Source of the DNA: Thalassiosira profunda
Taxonomy: Eukaryota; Bacillariophyta; Thalassiosirophyceae; Thalassiosirales; Thalassiosiraceae
Assembly: GCA_036939355.1 (NCBI GenBank)
Contig: JALLAP010001360.1
Span: 1 to 11,485 of the forward strand
Direction: 5' to 3'
DNA: 11,485 nucleotides
Shown here: in pieces, positions 1 through 11,000 of the stretch
Numbering within the stretch: the stretch's first letter is position 1
How the letters are laid out: each line of letters opens with the position of its first letter
Program-made: the position numbers and the translations under genes
Notes under the pieces: generated by a model
Told to the model about the DNA's origin: nothing
What the model saw: the letters and a program-made list of their open reading frames with translations, nothing else
Database searches by the model: none

Positions 1-2058
1 TGCGCCTACGGAGCCGCTGATGCTTGGTTGCACCATCATTCGTACCGACCACCGGAGCGTCGACAATACTTGGCGCTTTCCGGAGGCTCAACGCTCTCTC
101 GAACAGCTGCTCTGTGCTTTCGGCAGCAGCTGGAGTACGTTTGTCTTGAACGTCTTCAGGCGTGCTAGGCAAAATAGAGAGAGTGTTGGAAGGAACAAAA
201 GACCCTCCCTCGCCAGACCTGGGGCAGGTATTTCTCACTTCGACATTTGTCTCAAATCCGTAAGGAATTTGGTAAATGTAGAGGTCATTGACAATTTGCT
301 TGGCCAGCAGCTGGGTGTCGAAGAAGCGCCTGGCCCTCTTCTCCACCTCAATCTTCGCTTTGGCTTTGGAAACAGATCCAATGACTTCGTCACTCCCAAC
401 CTGACTAATCCAAACTGGGTTCCCGTTTCCGCTGAGAGCAGTAATTGTATCTCCGCTATTCTGAACCAGGTCGGCATTCAGAAACTGGTCGTAAAAGTCG
501 ACAGTGGTGTCAAGGACACTCTCCTGCCCACCGTCGAAACCCAACATCGCAGCTGTGAGAAAGTCCCCAAAGACGACATTCTTCGCCGAGCGTGCAGTGA
601 ATTCATCGCCGCGCAGTCGCGGCTCAACTTCTTTGGCAACTGTACTGCTGTATCGCTGGTTGAAGAAACGATCCTCGTTGTCCAAGGAAGAGAGAGTGGG
701 CAGGAATGAATACGTACTAGGCATCTTGCGCAATCCGTCGACTGAGTTGTGATAGTCTCGAAGGACAGTGTCCGTGGAGGTACTTTCACTGTACACCATG
801 CCCAGCGCTAGGAAATCGCCCACAACCACGGCCTCGTTATCCCATGTACCAATCACATCGTTCCCAACGGACAACTTGAACGGTACGTCTGCGTATGGCA
901 GCGCAGACTGTTGTGAATTAGTCAAGGGCGGCGATGGTCGCAAATCAGTGTCGACGTGCAGCGTCAACGCATCCTGCCGTTGAGTCACAATATCGCCCAA
1001 AGGCTTCGCTAGATCCCCCTCCACTGCATTGCTCAGTTCGGCAAACTCGAATCCCAGAGAAGGACTTTCTATGTGGACGTAAAGGGTTGAAGAGTCCCCG
1101 GCCACAATGTCGTTGCCCATGGAGGTGATATGGTCGTCCCCCAGCTTGAGTCTGTGCAGTATTTGTTGCGATTCTACTGCAGCAATGTCCAGCTGTGCCC
1201 TCTCGAGCAAGTCCAAATGAATCTCGTAGAATGCAAAATGAGTATCGACCAGAAGCTGCTTGACATCTTGCACGCGCTCGAGAAGCTGCGGGATCTGAAC
1301 CAGAGGATCAGGAAAGGATCCGCCAAGGAATGTGCGTCCCACGACCGTGACCGCATCTCCCGTGACGAAGGCGTTGGACTCGTTGCCCGTTGATATGGTG
1401 TCGCACCCCACAGTGAGGTTGTATTCGTCGGCGACCACAGTAGTGGAGTTCTGTGAGTACTCAGAGTAGTACTCGGTGTCGTACCCAAGGGTGCTCAATC
1501 GAACACTGAGGTCCACTATGAGGTTGTCCAACTCCTTCCTGGAATTCTCTATATCCGCCAACTGAGTCAAATCAAGTGGCGTAAATCCACGAATCGAATC
1601 GCCAATGATGATGTCATCTCCTTCATCTGACACTATTAGATCGTCTCCATAGAGCATGTTTGTCTCACTCACGAATCCCGGCAGGATCCTGAACATGGGC
1701 TTCATGCAAAGGCCACTGGAATGGGAGATGCTCGAAATGCCAAAGCGATCCCTCACGACGTTAGACGTCCGGGACACGTCATCGATTGTCAGGAGCTGAT
1801 CAATGAAAGACAGACCCGACCCATCCGTCTCGCGAAACGGAAACGGCATGAGATCGAATTCGCTGGAGAAGGCAAAGCCAAAGTCTGTTTTGTTTGGCGC
1901 GTAGCCGCTCCCTTCTGGGCTCTCGAAGCTCCGGAAGATTTCGTAAATGCGTGGGAGGTCCATGTTGGTCGATATGGCCGAGCTTCCTCCATCGCCAATG
2001 GCCAGATCGTTTCCGCTTCCAGTCCAAAGCTCATCATTCCCTCGCTGGCCAATCAACA
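1..2058 (-). CDS. Exon 18 (3' truncated by window): degenerate RTX region
   Basis: An uninterrupted frame of 685 codons running off the window edge; I checked every triplet and found no stop. The join gives [18 protein letters not shown], then [12 protein letters not shown], a good RTX block. Later blocks are sparse: [68 protein letters not shown] and [19 protein letters not shown]. Between them are mostly helical-looking charged stretches, such as [20 protein letters not shown] and [15 protein letters not shown]. The final approx. 100 residues are polar with no recognisable domain. The stop codon is beyond position 1. Confidence 0.87.
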
Positions 2059-5000
2059 CTAGGCAGGTAGAGGGCAAGAAAAGGAGTAGGTGGATGATGA
2101 GGGAAATGAGCACAGCTGTGCGACATGGTGGCTACTGAGAGCAAGAGTTGACGCCAACTCACCATCATCGCCTTCATCGCCATAAAGGTGATCGTTGTAC
2201 GCTCGTTCCAGATTGTATGTGAACATGTCTGTAGCCCAGTACCCCGATTCATTGGTCGACTTGGTTCCATTATCGTAAGCAGATGCGACGAATACAATGG
2301 ATGCCGCAGCAACCATCTCTGCATTCATGCCCTGCACGTCAAGTTGGCTAGAAATAGACGCCACGCTCGTAATATTGCCAACCTCTTCCAGGACAATGTC
2401 TTTTTTCCACACGTTGCGAGCTCCCACGGACGTGGTAGCAGGCAAACCTGCGCATCCACACGTGAAAGTAGGAGGCGAGGAAGGAGAGGACGTTGGGCTG
2501 GACGAGCCCGGAGACGAAGAAGGAGAGGACGTCGGGCTTGACGAAGGCGAGCCAGTTGGGCTCTAGGCTCTGTTGAAGGACGAGTGGTCGATGTGAATGC
2601 GATGCGATTGCAATCAACGAGAGGTTCAGGCGAGCAACTTACCGTGGAAGGCGGCGACGTCGGGCCGGATGAGCCAGGAGACGAAGAAGGAGAGGACGTC
2701 GGGCTTGACGAAGGCGAGCCAGTTGGGCTCTTTGTGATCGCAAGGGTGTGAGTTAGCTGCGGAATCGAAGAGCGTGGATATCTGGCCTGACAAACAAAAA
2801 CTGACCTTCGTGGGCGACGACGTTGGGCTCGGTGTGGTCGGTCCCACTGGATTGTTTGTTGGGCTCTGTTGAAGGACGAGTGGTCGATGTGAATGCGATG
2901 CGATTGCAATCAACGAAAGGTTCAGGCGAGCAACTTACCGTGGAAGGCGGCGAAGTGGGGCCGGATGACGGGGCAGCCGAGGGACTTTTGGTCGGCTGAG
3001 GTAGGAAGAAAGGAGAATTATGTGAGCACCTTGCGCCAGCAGGATGATTCATTCCAACGAGAATACTCACAGCTGTGGTGGGACATGCGCTCTCTAAACA
3101 CCTGCCACCACAATCATTGTTTTTGGTGCACGTCATGAAAGAGTTGTCGGTGCAACACTTGGTCTCCTGAAGTCTCCTTTCAAACAGTAAGTTGGACGAC
3201 GCTGTCGGAGTAGCGCAATCACACTCGCTCAAATCAGTGGCCGAGCAGGGTCCTGACCCGTCAGTGCAAACGCCAGGCAACGTGGGACTTTCAAGAGGAT
3301 TGCCCACAATGTCTGACGAAGCCGAAGTGACGATGGGGTTTCTCTCCGAATAGCGGCGGATAGCATAGCCGACATCGCCAATCAAAATGTCATTCCCCAA
3401 ACCACCGTATAAGTGGTCCTCGCCGAGCTCCCCGTACAGCTCATCATCGCCGTCGTCGCCATAAATATGATCGTCGCCCCTTTGACCGTGCAGCTGATCG
3501 TTGCCATTGCCCCCTCGCAGTATGTCGTCGCCAAAAATGAAGTCAATGTCATCTAGAACGAGACACAGGGGATCTGGGGTAAGAAAGGCAAACGCATAGA
3601 AGAGGTGCTACAAAAGACCCGATTCACTTGCCATATCTCCTCACGTCTCGTATTGTCTCGGACTCGAAAGGGGCAGGGTAGTGACGCCATACATTGACCG
3701 TCCACGGGAAATCTGTCTCTACTTCCGTCGCCTCCCTCAAAATTTCTCCGTTGTCTCCGAGGATCACGTCGTCGTCGTCCCCCCCTAACAGGGTGTCGTT
3801 CATGTCGTTCCCAAACTGAGCGTACAACGGGATTGAGTGCCACAATTTTTTGATAGGGCAAGGCCAAGCGCACACTAGATAATCAACTCACTCGCTTATG
3901 GTGCCCTCCATAGATGTCGTCAGAGCCAGCACCGCCATCAATGTAATCATCTGGAATAGAGCAAAGGGAAACAGAACAGACGTGAGAACGGGAAACGACG
4001 AGGCAAGCGGCCGTAGAGAGGGAACAAAGGGAGCCACGCACCATACTCTTGTCCCATGAGTATGTCGTCACCGGGGCCTCCGTAGAGCGTGTCTGCCCCG
4101 GCATGCTCGTACTCGTCTAAGATCGACTCAAAGAACTGATTTCTCAGGAATTCTTCCCCATCCCGCCAAACGCCAAAGTCGCCAAGTATCACATCTTGCC
4201 CGGCACCGCCCCTGATTGTGTCTCCAAGAGCGCCCCCAAACGCAATATCGTTCCCTTCGCCAAGATCTATGTCATCGACACCGGGCGAGCAACTGGCATT
4301 CGTAGTGGTGGCATTGAGCAGCTTGAAGGGGGGATCTTCGTAGAGGAAGACCTTAGCGTGGTCGCCAAACACTAGATCGGGCCCGTCATTGGAATGGATT
4401 TCGTCCCCGAACGCGCCACCAAGGCAATAATCAGTCCCATTTCCACCTGACAAGAGGTCCTTCCCTCCAAGCTCGCAGGCAGTGGTCTCGATGCTCATTG
4501 GCACTCTCCAGAAGTAGCCCTCGTCACGATCCTGGGGAGGATCCAGTGCTAGTTCAGCTGGATAGAACAATATTTCCGCAGAGTCGCCAGCCAGAATGTT
4601 GAAACCGCCGCTGCAATTTATTGCGTCGCGGCTCATCCCGCCAACGGCCACATCGGTGCCAAAACCCTCCATAAGAATTATATCATCGCCGCCAATGTCT
4701 GGAGACGTTGAGGTGATGCTCTCAATGAAATACGTAGAATCGAAACGAATGGATACGCAGTCCCCAACGGCCAAGTTATTTCCTTCATGGCTCTCCAACT
4801 GGTCGCTGGATGCTCCCCCAATGAGAATATCTATCAGAAAAAGATCAGTGGAGTGGAGTGAGCACAAGATCTTTGTAGCTGAGCAGAATCAACAACCGGG
4901 AATTTGCCAGGCACTTACCATCGCCGCCATCTCCGTAGATAAAGTTGGTAATGGTCGGCTCCACTGTGGGCTGGAGGGAAACGCTTGGCTGCAACGACGG

Positions 5001-8000
5001 CGAAGGAGTCGTCGAGGACTCATTGCTAGGGGCAGAAGTTTCTTCCAAAACGAAAGCGCTGCAGTTGTACGAATCGATGGAGCGGATCCCGTACAAGTTC
5101 TTGCTCAGAGTGTCGTTCACATCAAAGATCAATAAGCCGAAATCGCCCAGTATGAAATCAGAGCCGTTGTTCCCGTGCAACTCGTCTCCTTCGCCCCCTC
5201 CTCCAAAAATGACATCCCTTGCGCCATTGCCAAGAATGGTGTCACCCCCAGCTGCCAAGTCGAAATCAGTGTCGTTTCTAATCTCTGGCGGAGGAAACAC
5301 CACCTCAATGCGGCGGATTTGCCTCACTTCTCCATCTGTGTAGTCTCCGTAGCCACCGCCGCCGACCCGGGCCACCTCGGTCCCGTTCTCGTCTTCCCAG
5401 AAGACGCGGCCGTAGTCCCCAATGAGCACGTCTTCGGCCGCTCCCCCAACCAAATCATCGTTGCCCCCGTCGCCAAAGAGGATGACAGGAAGCGAGGAAC
5501 TGGAAGCATCCAACACATCATCGCCGGCCTGACCGTTTCCAACGAAAAGCGAATGAGGAGAGTCCTCCAGATCGATGCCAATCACGTCTCTTCCATCTCC
5601 AGCATGAACACTGGTGGTTGTTCGGTACGGAGGCAAGGCCTGGACGGAGGTCACGCTCAGGCGGTCGTCGCCCCCTCCAAGCCAGAGGTCGATGCCGCCG
5701 TACCAATTTCCGTCAACATCCAGAGTATCGTTCGTGCTGAAGTCGAAGTAGATGTCGCCCAGAGTCTCGTGGAGATTAGTCAGACTCGAGTTTGTCAGCT
5801 CGGCAGGTCCCCCAACGCCTCTGCCTTTGGCAACGGTGCTGAAGGCGTCGGACATGAGAAGCCGATGTCGGCCGCTGCCAGCAAGGATGTGCAAGTCTTT
5901 TCCCATGTAGTCCAGGAATCCGTACAAGACGTCGGTAGTAGAAGAAGTCGTCTCGTTCTCGACGGCATCGGAGGCAAGGAAGAACTTGTCGTGCCCCTCC
6001 TGCGTGTAGAGGTACGTCGCGGCACTTGTGCCCCGCACATTCGAAGTAATGTCTTGATGCCCCATCTTGACATGAAGGAAGTCAACGTTGGTATACGCGA
6101 CATCGGAATTGACGCCCAGGATGTCGTTCGTGGCGTTCAGGTAGATTTCGTTGTACAAGGAATCATCTGAGCCTTTGTCCAACTCGAGGGTAACGCCCGC
6201 GTTCAGCTTCTCGCCCACGAAGAAAATGGCAAACGTGTCGCTATCACCCAATCGCCAAACGTCGACGGAGTCCGTGCAACAAGATTCAGAGCTCTGACCA
6301 CAGCTCTTCGGGAGGCCATCACAAAAACCATCTGGCGGACCACCCAGGATGAGCGCATTCAACTCGGCCTTAAGTTCCTTTGCCGTCACATCATCATTGT
6401 AGTCGAAGGTCTTGCTTGTGGCACTCGCACCGGTTTCTGGATCATATACAGTGAGGGTGAAGTTGCCGCCGGCAACATTCCGCAGATTGATAAGGTATGA
6501 GTCGCGAGGAAGAATTGGATTCTTTGTTCCATTTGTGCCCATCTCAGGCGCGCTTTCATTTGCACCCATTTCGAGGGCCGGTGCGCCCAGGCTTTCGTTC
6601 GCGCCCAACTTAAGGGCGGGCGCTTCCATGCTTGCTACTTGCACCATAAGACGAGTGACCACCAACACATCGTCCAGATCCCAATCTCCGGAGTTGTCGA
6701 GAGTGAGGACGTCGTCGTCCGATTCCCCCCCTCCATCGAAGCACAGCAGTGCATCAATTTGCTCTAATTTGTCCTCGTCTGACGAGACGCGGACCGAGTC
6801 GGTGCCCCCCTCTCCGTTGATCAGAAGTGGGCCAGACAGGGATTTCACTGTGACGTCATCGTCCTCTCCGCCGAGATTCATCACGTGAATGGCCTCAGAG
6901 GTGTTCTCCACAGTGATGGAGTCTACTCCGTCGCCCAAATTCCAAGTGATGACCTCGATGCCCTCGTACGCAATGCCACTGAACGGCCCAAGGGTCTGGA
7001 TAAAAATGTTTTGTCCCATCGTCATTCCACTGAATACGCCCGGAGTCAATGTTCCGACCGACGACAAGTTCCCGCGCACGTCCACGTTGTTGAAGATGAT
7101 TCTGTCCACCTGCTTGTCTTCGACAACTAATGCGTTCGTCTCGTCAATGGGCGCTGCGTTCGGAGGCACTTGGAATGTGTCGGGGTTGATCTCTCCTGGA
7201 AGCATGAGCGGGAAAGCGAGACCAGGAACGTTGGGCGAGTCGCCTCCAGAAATGAATATTGGGCCTTGGATCAGCCCCTGAATATGGGAAGCAAGCGCAC
7301 AAACACACGACACGTGGATGAGAAGGTGCGAGGATTCCAACAGCTTGCCAGCAAGCCGACTCAGTCACAGTGTTCTTACCAAATTGGAAGGCTGAGAGGC
7401 GAAGTTGAGCAAGTTCACACCCTCCTCTTCGTCATCGTCTATTGCCGTCACCTTCAACAGAGTCCAGTTCGACCAGTTCGAGCTGTCAAAGGTCAGAGTT
7501 TGGGTCAAGTTGCCATCAATGTAGACCTGGTTGCGGGCTGTCAGGTTTCGGTAAGTGGGGGTGAATAAGCTCTTGTAGTCGCTGGCAACTGCAATTGACG
7601 CAATGTCAATGGTCACAGTTTCGTTTTCCTTTGGCGCTCGTGTCAGCCGTATCTCGTACTCGTCCTCATAAAAGCGAGAAGGCACCGTCCCATTGTTGTC
7701 CTCCTCATCGATCTCGGCGAGAGCTGTAATCCCATTGCTCTCGCGAACAATCACCCCTCCAATATCATCATCGTAGATTTGCACCAAGACGTTTGCAGCG
7801 AGTAGCGGGCTGTCGTCTGACAGTAAGACAGGATTGTTGCCATCATTCCTGTTCGTGACCACGTGTCGGATGTTGACGTAGTGATCTCCTTCCGCGTCCG
7901 GATCGTCCCTTGCCTTGACAAGTACCGTAGCCTTGCATTCAGTATTGTTAAAGTCCGCCCCCAATAACTCTGGCGGACTCAAATCTATCTGCGAGGGGAC

Positions 8001-11000
8001 TGACTCTATCATAGTGACTCTGATGTCGCGAAGAAGCTCTGCCGAGCATGGCCTCAAGTACACGTCGTATGTTGCGTCAAACCCGTACGGGCCTTCCGCC
8101 ACAGCAGTGCCGTAGCGCTTCTCTTGAATAGTCACCGACTTGGCGCCCTCCGCATTGACGACGGAAGGAATCAGCCGGATGTCGATGGGAAGCACGGATT
8201 GTTCGGCACGGATGAACCTCTCATCTTTGGTAAGGGCCGGTAGGGGAGTAGGACTGGTCGTTGGCGACTGGGTCTGGTTGTTCGTGGGAGACTGCAGAAA
8301 GGACATCGCAGCACGCGAAGGCGTCAGAGACGAAGTTCCGTCACAATTGCAACCTCTCAGCAAGAGATGTACTCACCTCCGTCGGATCGCTGGTTGGGGA
8401 TTCGGTCGGCGCCTCGGTCCGGTTGTTCGTGGGAGACTGAGGGCATCAGAGCATGCGAAGGTGTCAGAGACGAAGAAGCTCCATTGCACACAACCTCAGC
8501 ATCAAGGAGATGTACTCACCTCTGTCGGATTACTGGTTGGGGATCCGGTTGGATTCTTTGCGCGCGGGAACAGTCCAAAATGTCAGACGTGGGGTCCAAT
8601 CCAGCAGTGATTGAAGGGATCCAAAAACAAAGTGCTTACCTCAGTCGGCCCCACGGCGACCTCAATTTTGATGAGCAAGTTCTTCTCTGTAATGCCCAGC
8701 TTACTCACAGCTGGGTTGTACTCAACAGACACCTTCTGTGGCCTCATATCACCTGCTGTGAATTTCAACGTTGTTGCATTCTCTTCATTTACCAGGACGT
8801 AGCGCATTCCATCGAGTGCTGCCGGAGCGACCACATTAACAACAACATCATCCTGCGGAGGGGTGGTGGGAAAAATGGAGAAGGAAAAGTTGCCAACGCC
8901 ATCTTCGTCCATCAGGTGGAATCCGCCTTGGTCGTCGTCAAAAACGCTGACGTATCCATAGAGGCCATCATTATCCAGTACATCGCACTGCACGCCTCTC
9001 ACTTTCAGTCCATCATAAGCTGTATCGTTAGAAGTCACCGCGTGCTCAATAATCCCGCGGTGTCCTCGGAGGTTTTGAGAGATGACCGGATCGACCCTGT
9101 CTGGTGCAATGACGAATGTGTCCGATCCCAGTGCCCCGTACAATCCCAACAGGAGGTCTGGGTTAGTCGATAAAACGTAGATCTCGTCGTCGCCCTCTTG
9201 GCCCGTCACGTCTAGCAGATTGATGTTCGTAAATTTCACCGTAAGCCCACCCCCAAATATCTTGCCATCTTGCACCACGTACTTGTCGCCGAACTGTGGG
9301 GTAGGGGGCACGTTAGAAGAGGCACCACATACAGCAACCAGATGGAACTGCCAGAAACGAATGCACTTACTTCTGTGCCGACGATCGTAAGCCTGTCCGT
9401 CCCTGTCCCTCCGTCGATATCAACCAGCGAATTCACAACGTAGTCAGGATCAGAGGAAGAATTCGATCCAATGGCTGGGGGCTCGACGATGATATCGTTG
9501 GACCCGCAGGAGGTGGCATTGGTGGCGTTAACTGCGTCGCCAGCGTCCCCAGCGAGCGTGTCGTTCCCGTCAGAAAAGGTCAGATCACAGACCCTGATTT
9601 TCACATCCTCAGTATCGTCAGCTAAGGTCCCATTTTCGAGAATGGCTAGGGCGGCAAATGAACGGACCACAAAGCTGTCGTTGTCTGCGTATAAAAAATG
9701 GTCCGGAATTGCAGTGAGTCATGAGCATGTAAAGACGAAACAGCTCTGGCATCGGATGGAAGAAGGCAGAGCGTGCGTTCGCTCACCTGAGTCTCCATTG
9801 AGGTCCAAGACTTTCTTGTTACGCAGGACGTTAAATGTGTCGTTCTATCGGTGGCAGCAGAGACAGAGGCAGGAGACAGAGGCAGGAGAGAGGGGCGCAA
9901 GAGAGGCTCGTTAGCATCGGCACGTAACCCCACAATGGCTTCACACGAACTAGCCCCACACTCCTTACCCCAAATCCACCAGAGATAGAGAGTGGGTTGG
10001 TATTGCCGTTCGAAAGGAAGCCCTTGGTCGTCAAGGTCCATTCAACTTTGTCTTCTGGGAGATTGACGCCATAAGCCTCGGTGCGCTCTGAGTTGTACAT
10101 CTGGCCAACCTTGAACACGTCGTTGTCCGGGCCGCCGAACACATCCTGGAAAAGGGAAGAAAGAAGGGCAAAAGCCAAGTCAGCAAATAGGGGGCAAGTG
10201 ATCAAGGCCGACCAGCATCAAGGAAGGAGGAACTGACCATGATGCACATTGTGTCGTCAAAGTGGACTTCGTTCTCCCCACCGTTCAGTTTCAGAATCAG
10301 AGAGGAAACAAACTGATCTGTGCCCTTGTTGATCCTTTCCAACGAGGTAGTTCTGTTGCCGGGATAGTGAATATTGGCGAGGAAATTCTCCCTGCTCAGG
10401 ACAATGCAGGCGATGTCGGCGCACTCTATGTTCACGAAGTTTTCGCCCGCGTTCGGGTCGTTATCGCCAACCAAGTTGAGGTTTGTCGTTCCAGAAGAAA
10501 CAAAGACTGTGTCAAGAGTGTCCTTTCCATCCCCGCCATGCCAGTCGAGGTTCGTTCCGTCCATGGTGTTGGTCCCTTCTTGGAAGGGGTTGGGAGACCC
10601 GTCCACTTTAAGGGTGTCGTCGCCATTGCCTCCCAAGACGGTCGCGTTGCACCCATACCCGAGCCCATATAATTCGATGGCATCATTGTCATCGCCCATG
10701 TCGATGTCCAAAGAGCACTGGCCAGGAGTGCTGTCGATGACAACTTTGTCATTGCCGGCGAATGTCGTAAAGCGGAGGGAGTGCATCTGGGCAGCCGCCG
10801 CAGCACGGCTGTCTCCTGAAGCCTCACAACTCTCCTGGTTCACAAGAATGGTATCCCTCGCATTGCCCCCTTGAACGTCGGCGTTGGCTGCATCGAGCCC
10901 GCAAATTTCCACTCGATTGCTGTTTGCGTCAGTCTCAGATGGGTCTCCGGCATCGATGGTGAGCGTCGTGTTGTCGTCGACTGATCGCACCAAAATCGTG

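Noticed and set aside
20..709. 229-codon open frame on the plus strand at the window start
   Set aside because: Antisense to exon 18, whose minus frame is open for 685 codons and joins exon 17 in frame with an RTX motif. The plus product has no recognisable feature.
2325..2909. 194-codon minus-strand frame reading through exons 15-17 and their introns
   Set aside because: It translates duplicated intron sequence and uses the wrong frame of the spacer. The spliced frame gives clean SPT repeats and continues into RTX sequence.
2500..3000. CRISPR-like or mobile-element repeats
   Set aside because: The repeats are coding Ser/Pro/Thr exons with their introns, of unequal spacing, with no regular spacers, terminal inverted repeats or target-site duplications visible.
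3574..3644. GTGAGG donor at 3644 for intron 12, or acceptor CCCCAG with exon start at 3573
   Set aside because: The GTGAGG donor is phase 0 and breaks the frame with both acceptors. The 3573 acceptor keeps frame but gives a 58-nt intron, shorter than every other; kept only as an alternative.
5175..6170. 331-codon open frame on the plus strand
   Set aside because: Lies wholly antisense to exon 9, whose protein shows clear repeat motifs. The plus translation shows no domain or repeat, and the Gly/Asp/Val-rich codons of the real strand leave few antisense stops.
7278..7340. Possible start codon upstream of exon 9, making it a separate gene
   Set aside because: The Met lies in intron 8, which has a good donor (GTAAGA) and acceptor (TTCAG) and keeps phase 0 with exon 8. 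No promoter or signal peptide is evident.
8367..9173. 268-codon open frame on the plus strand
   Set aside because: It crosses exons and introns 5-7 of the minus-strand gene and has no recognisable motif; a shadow of the coding strand.
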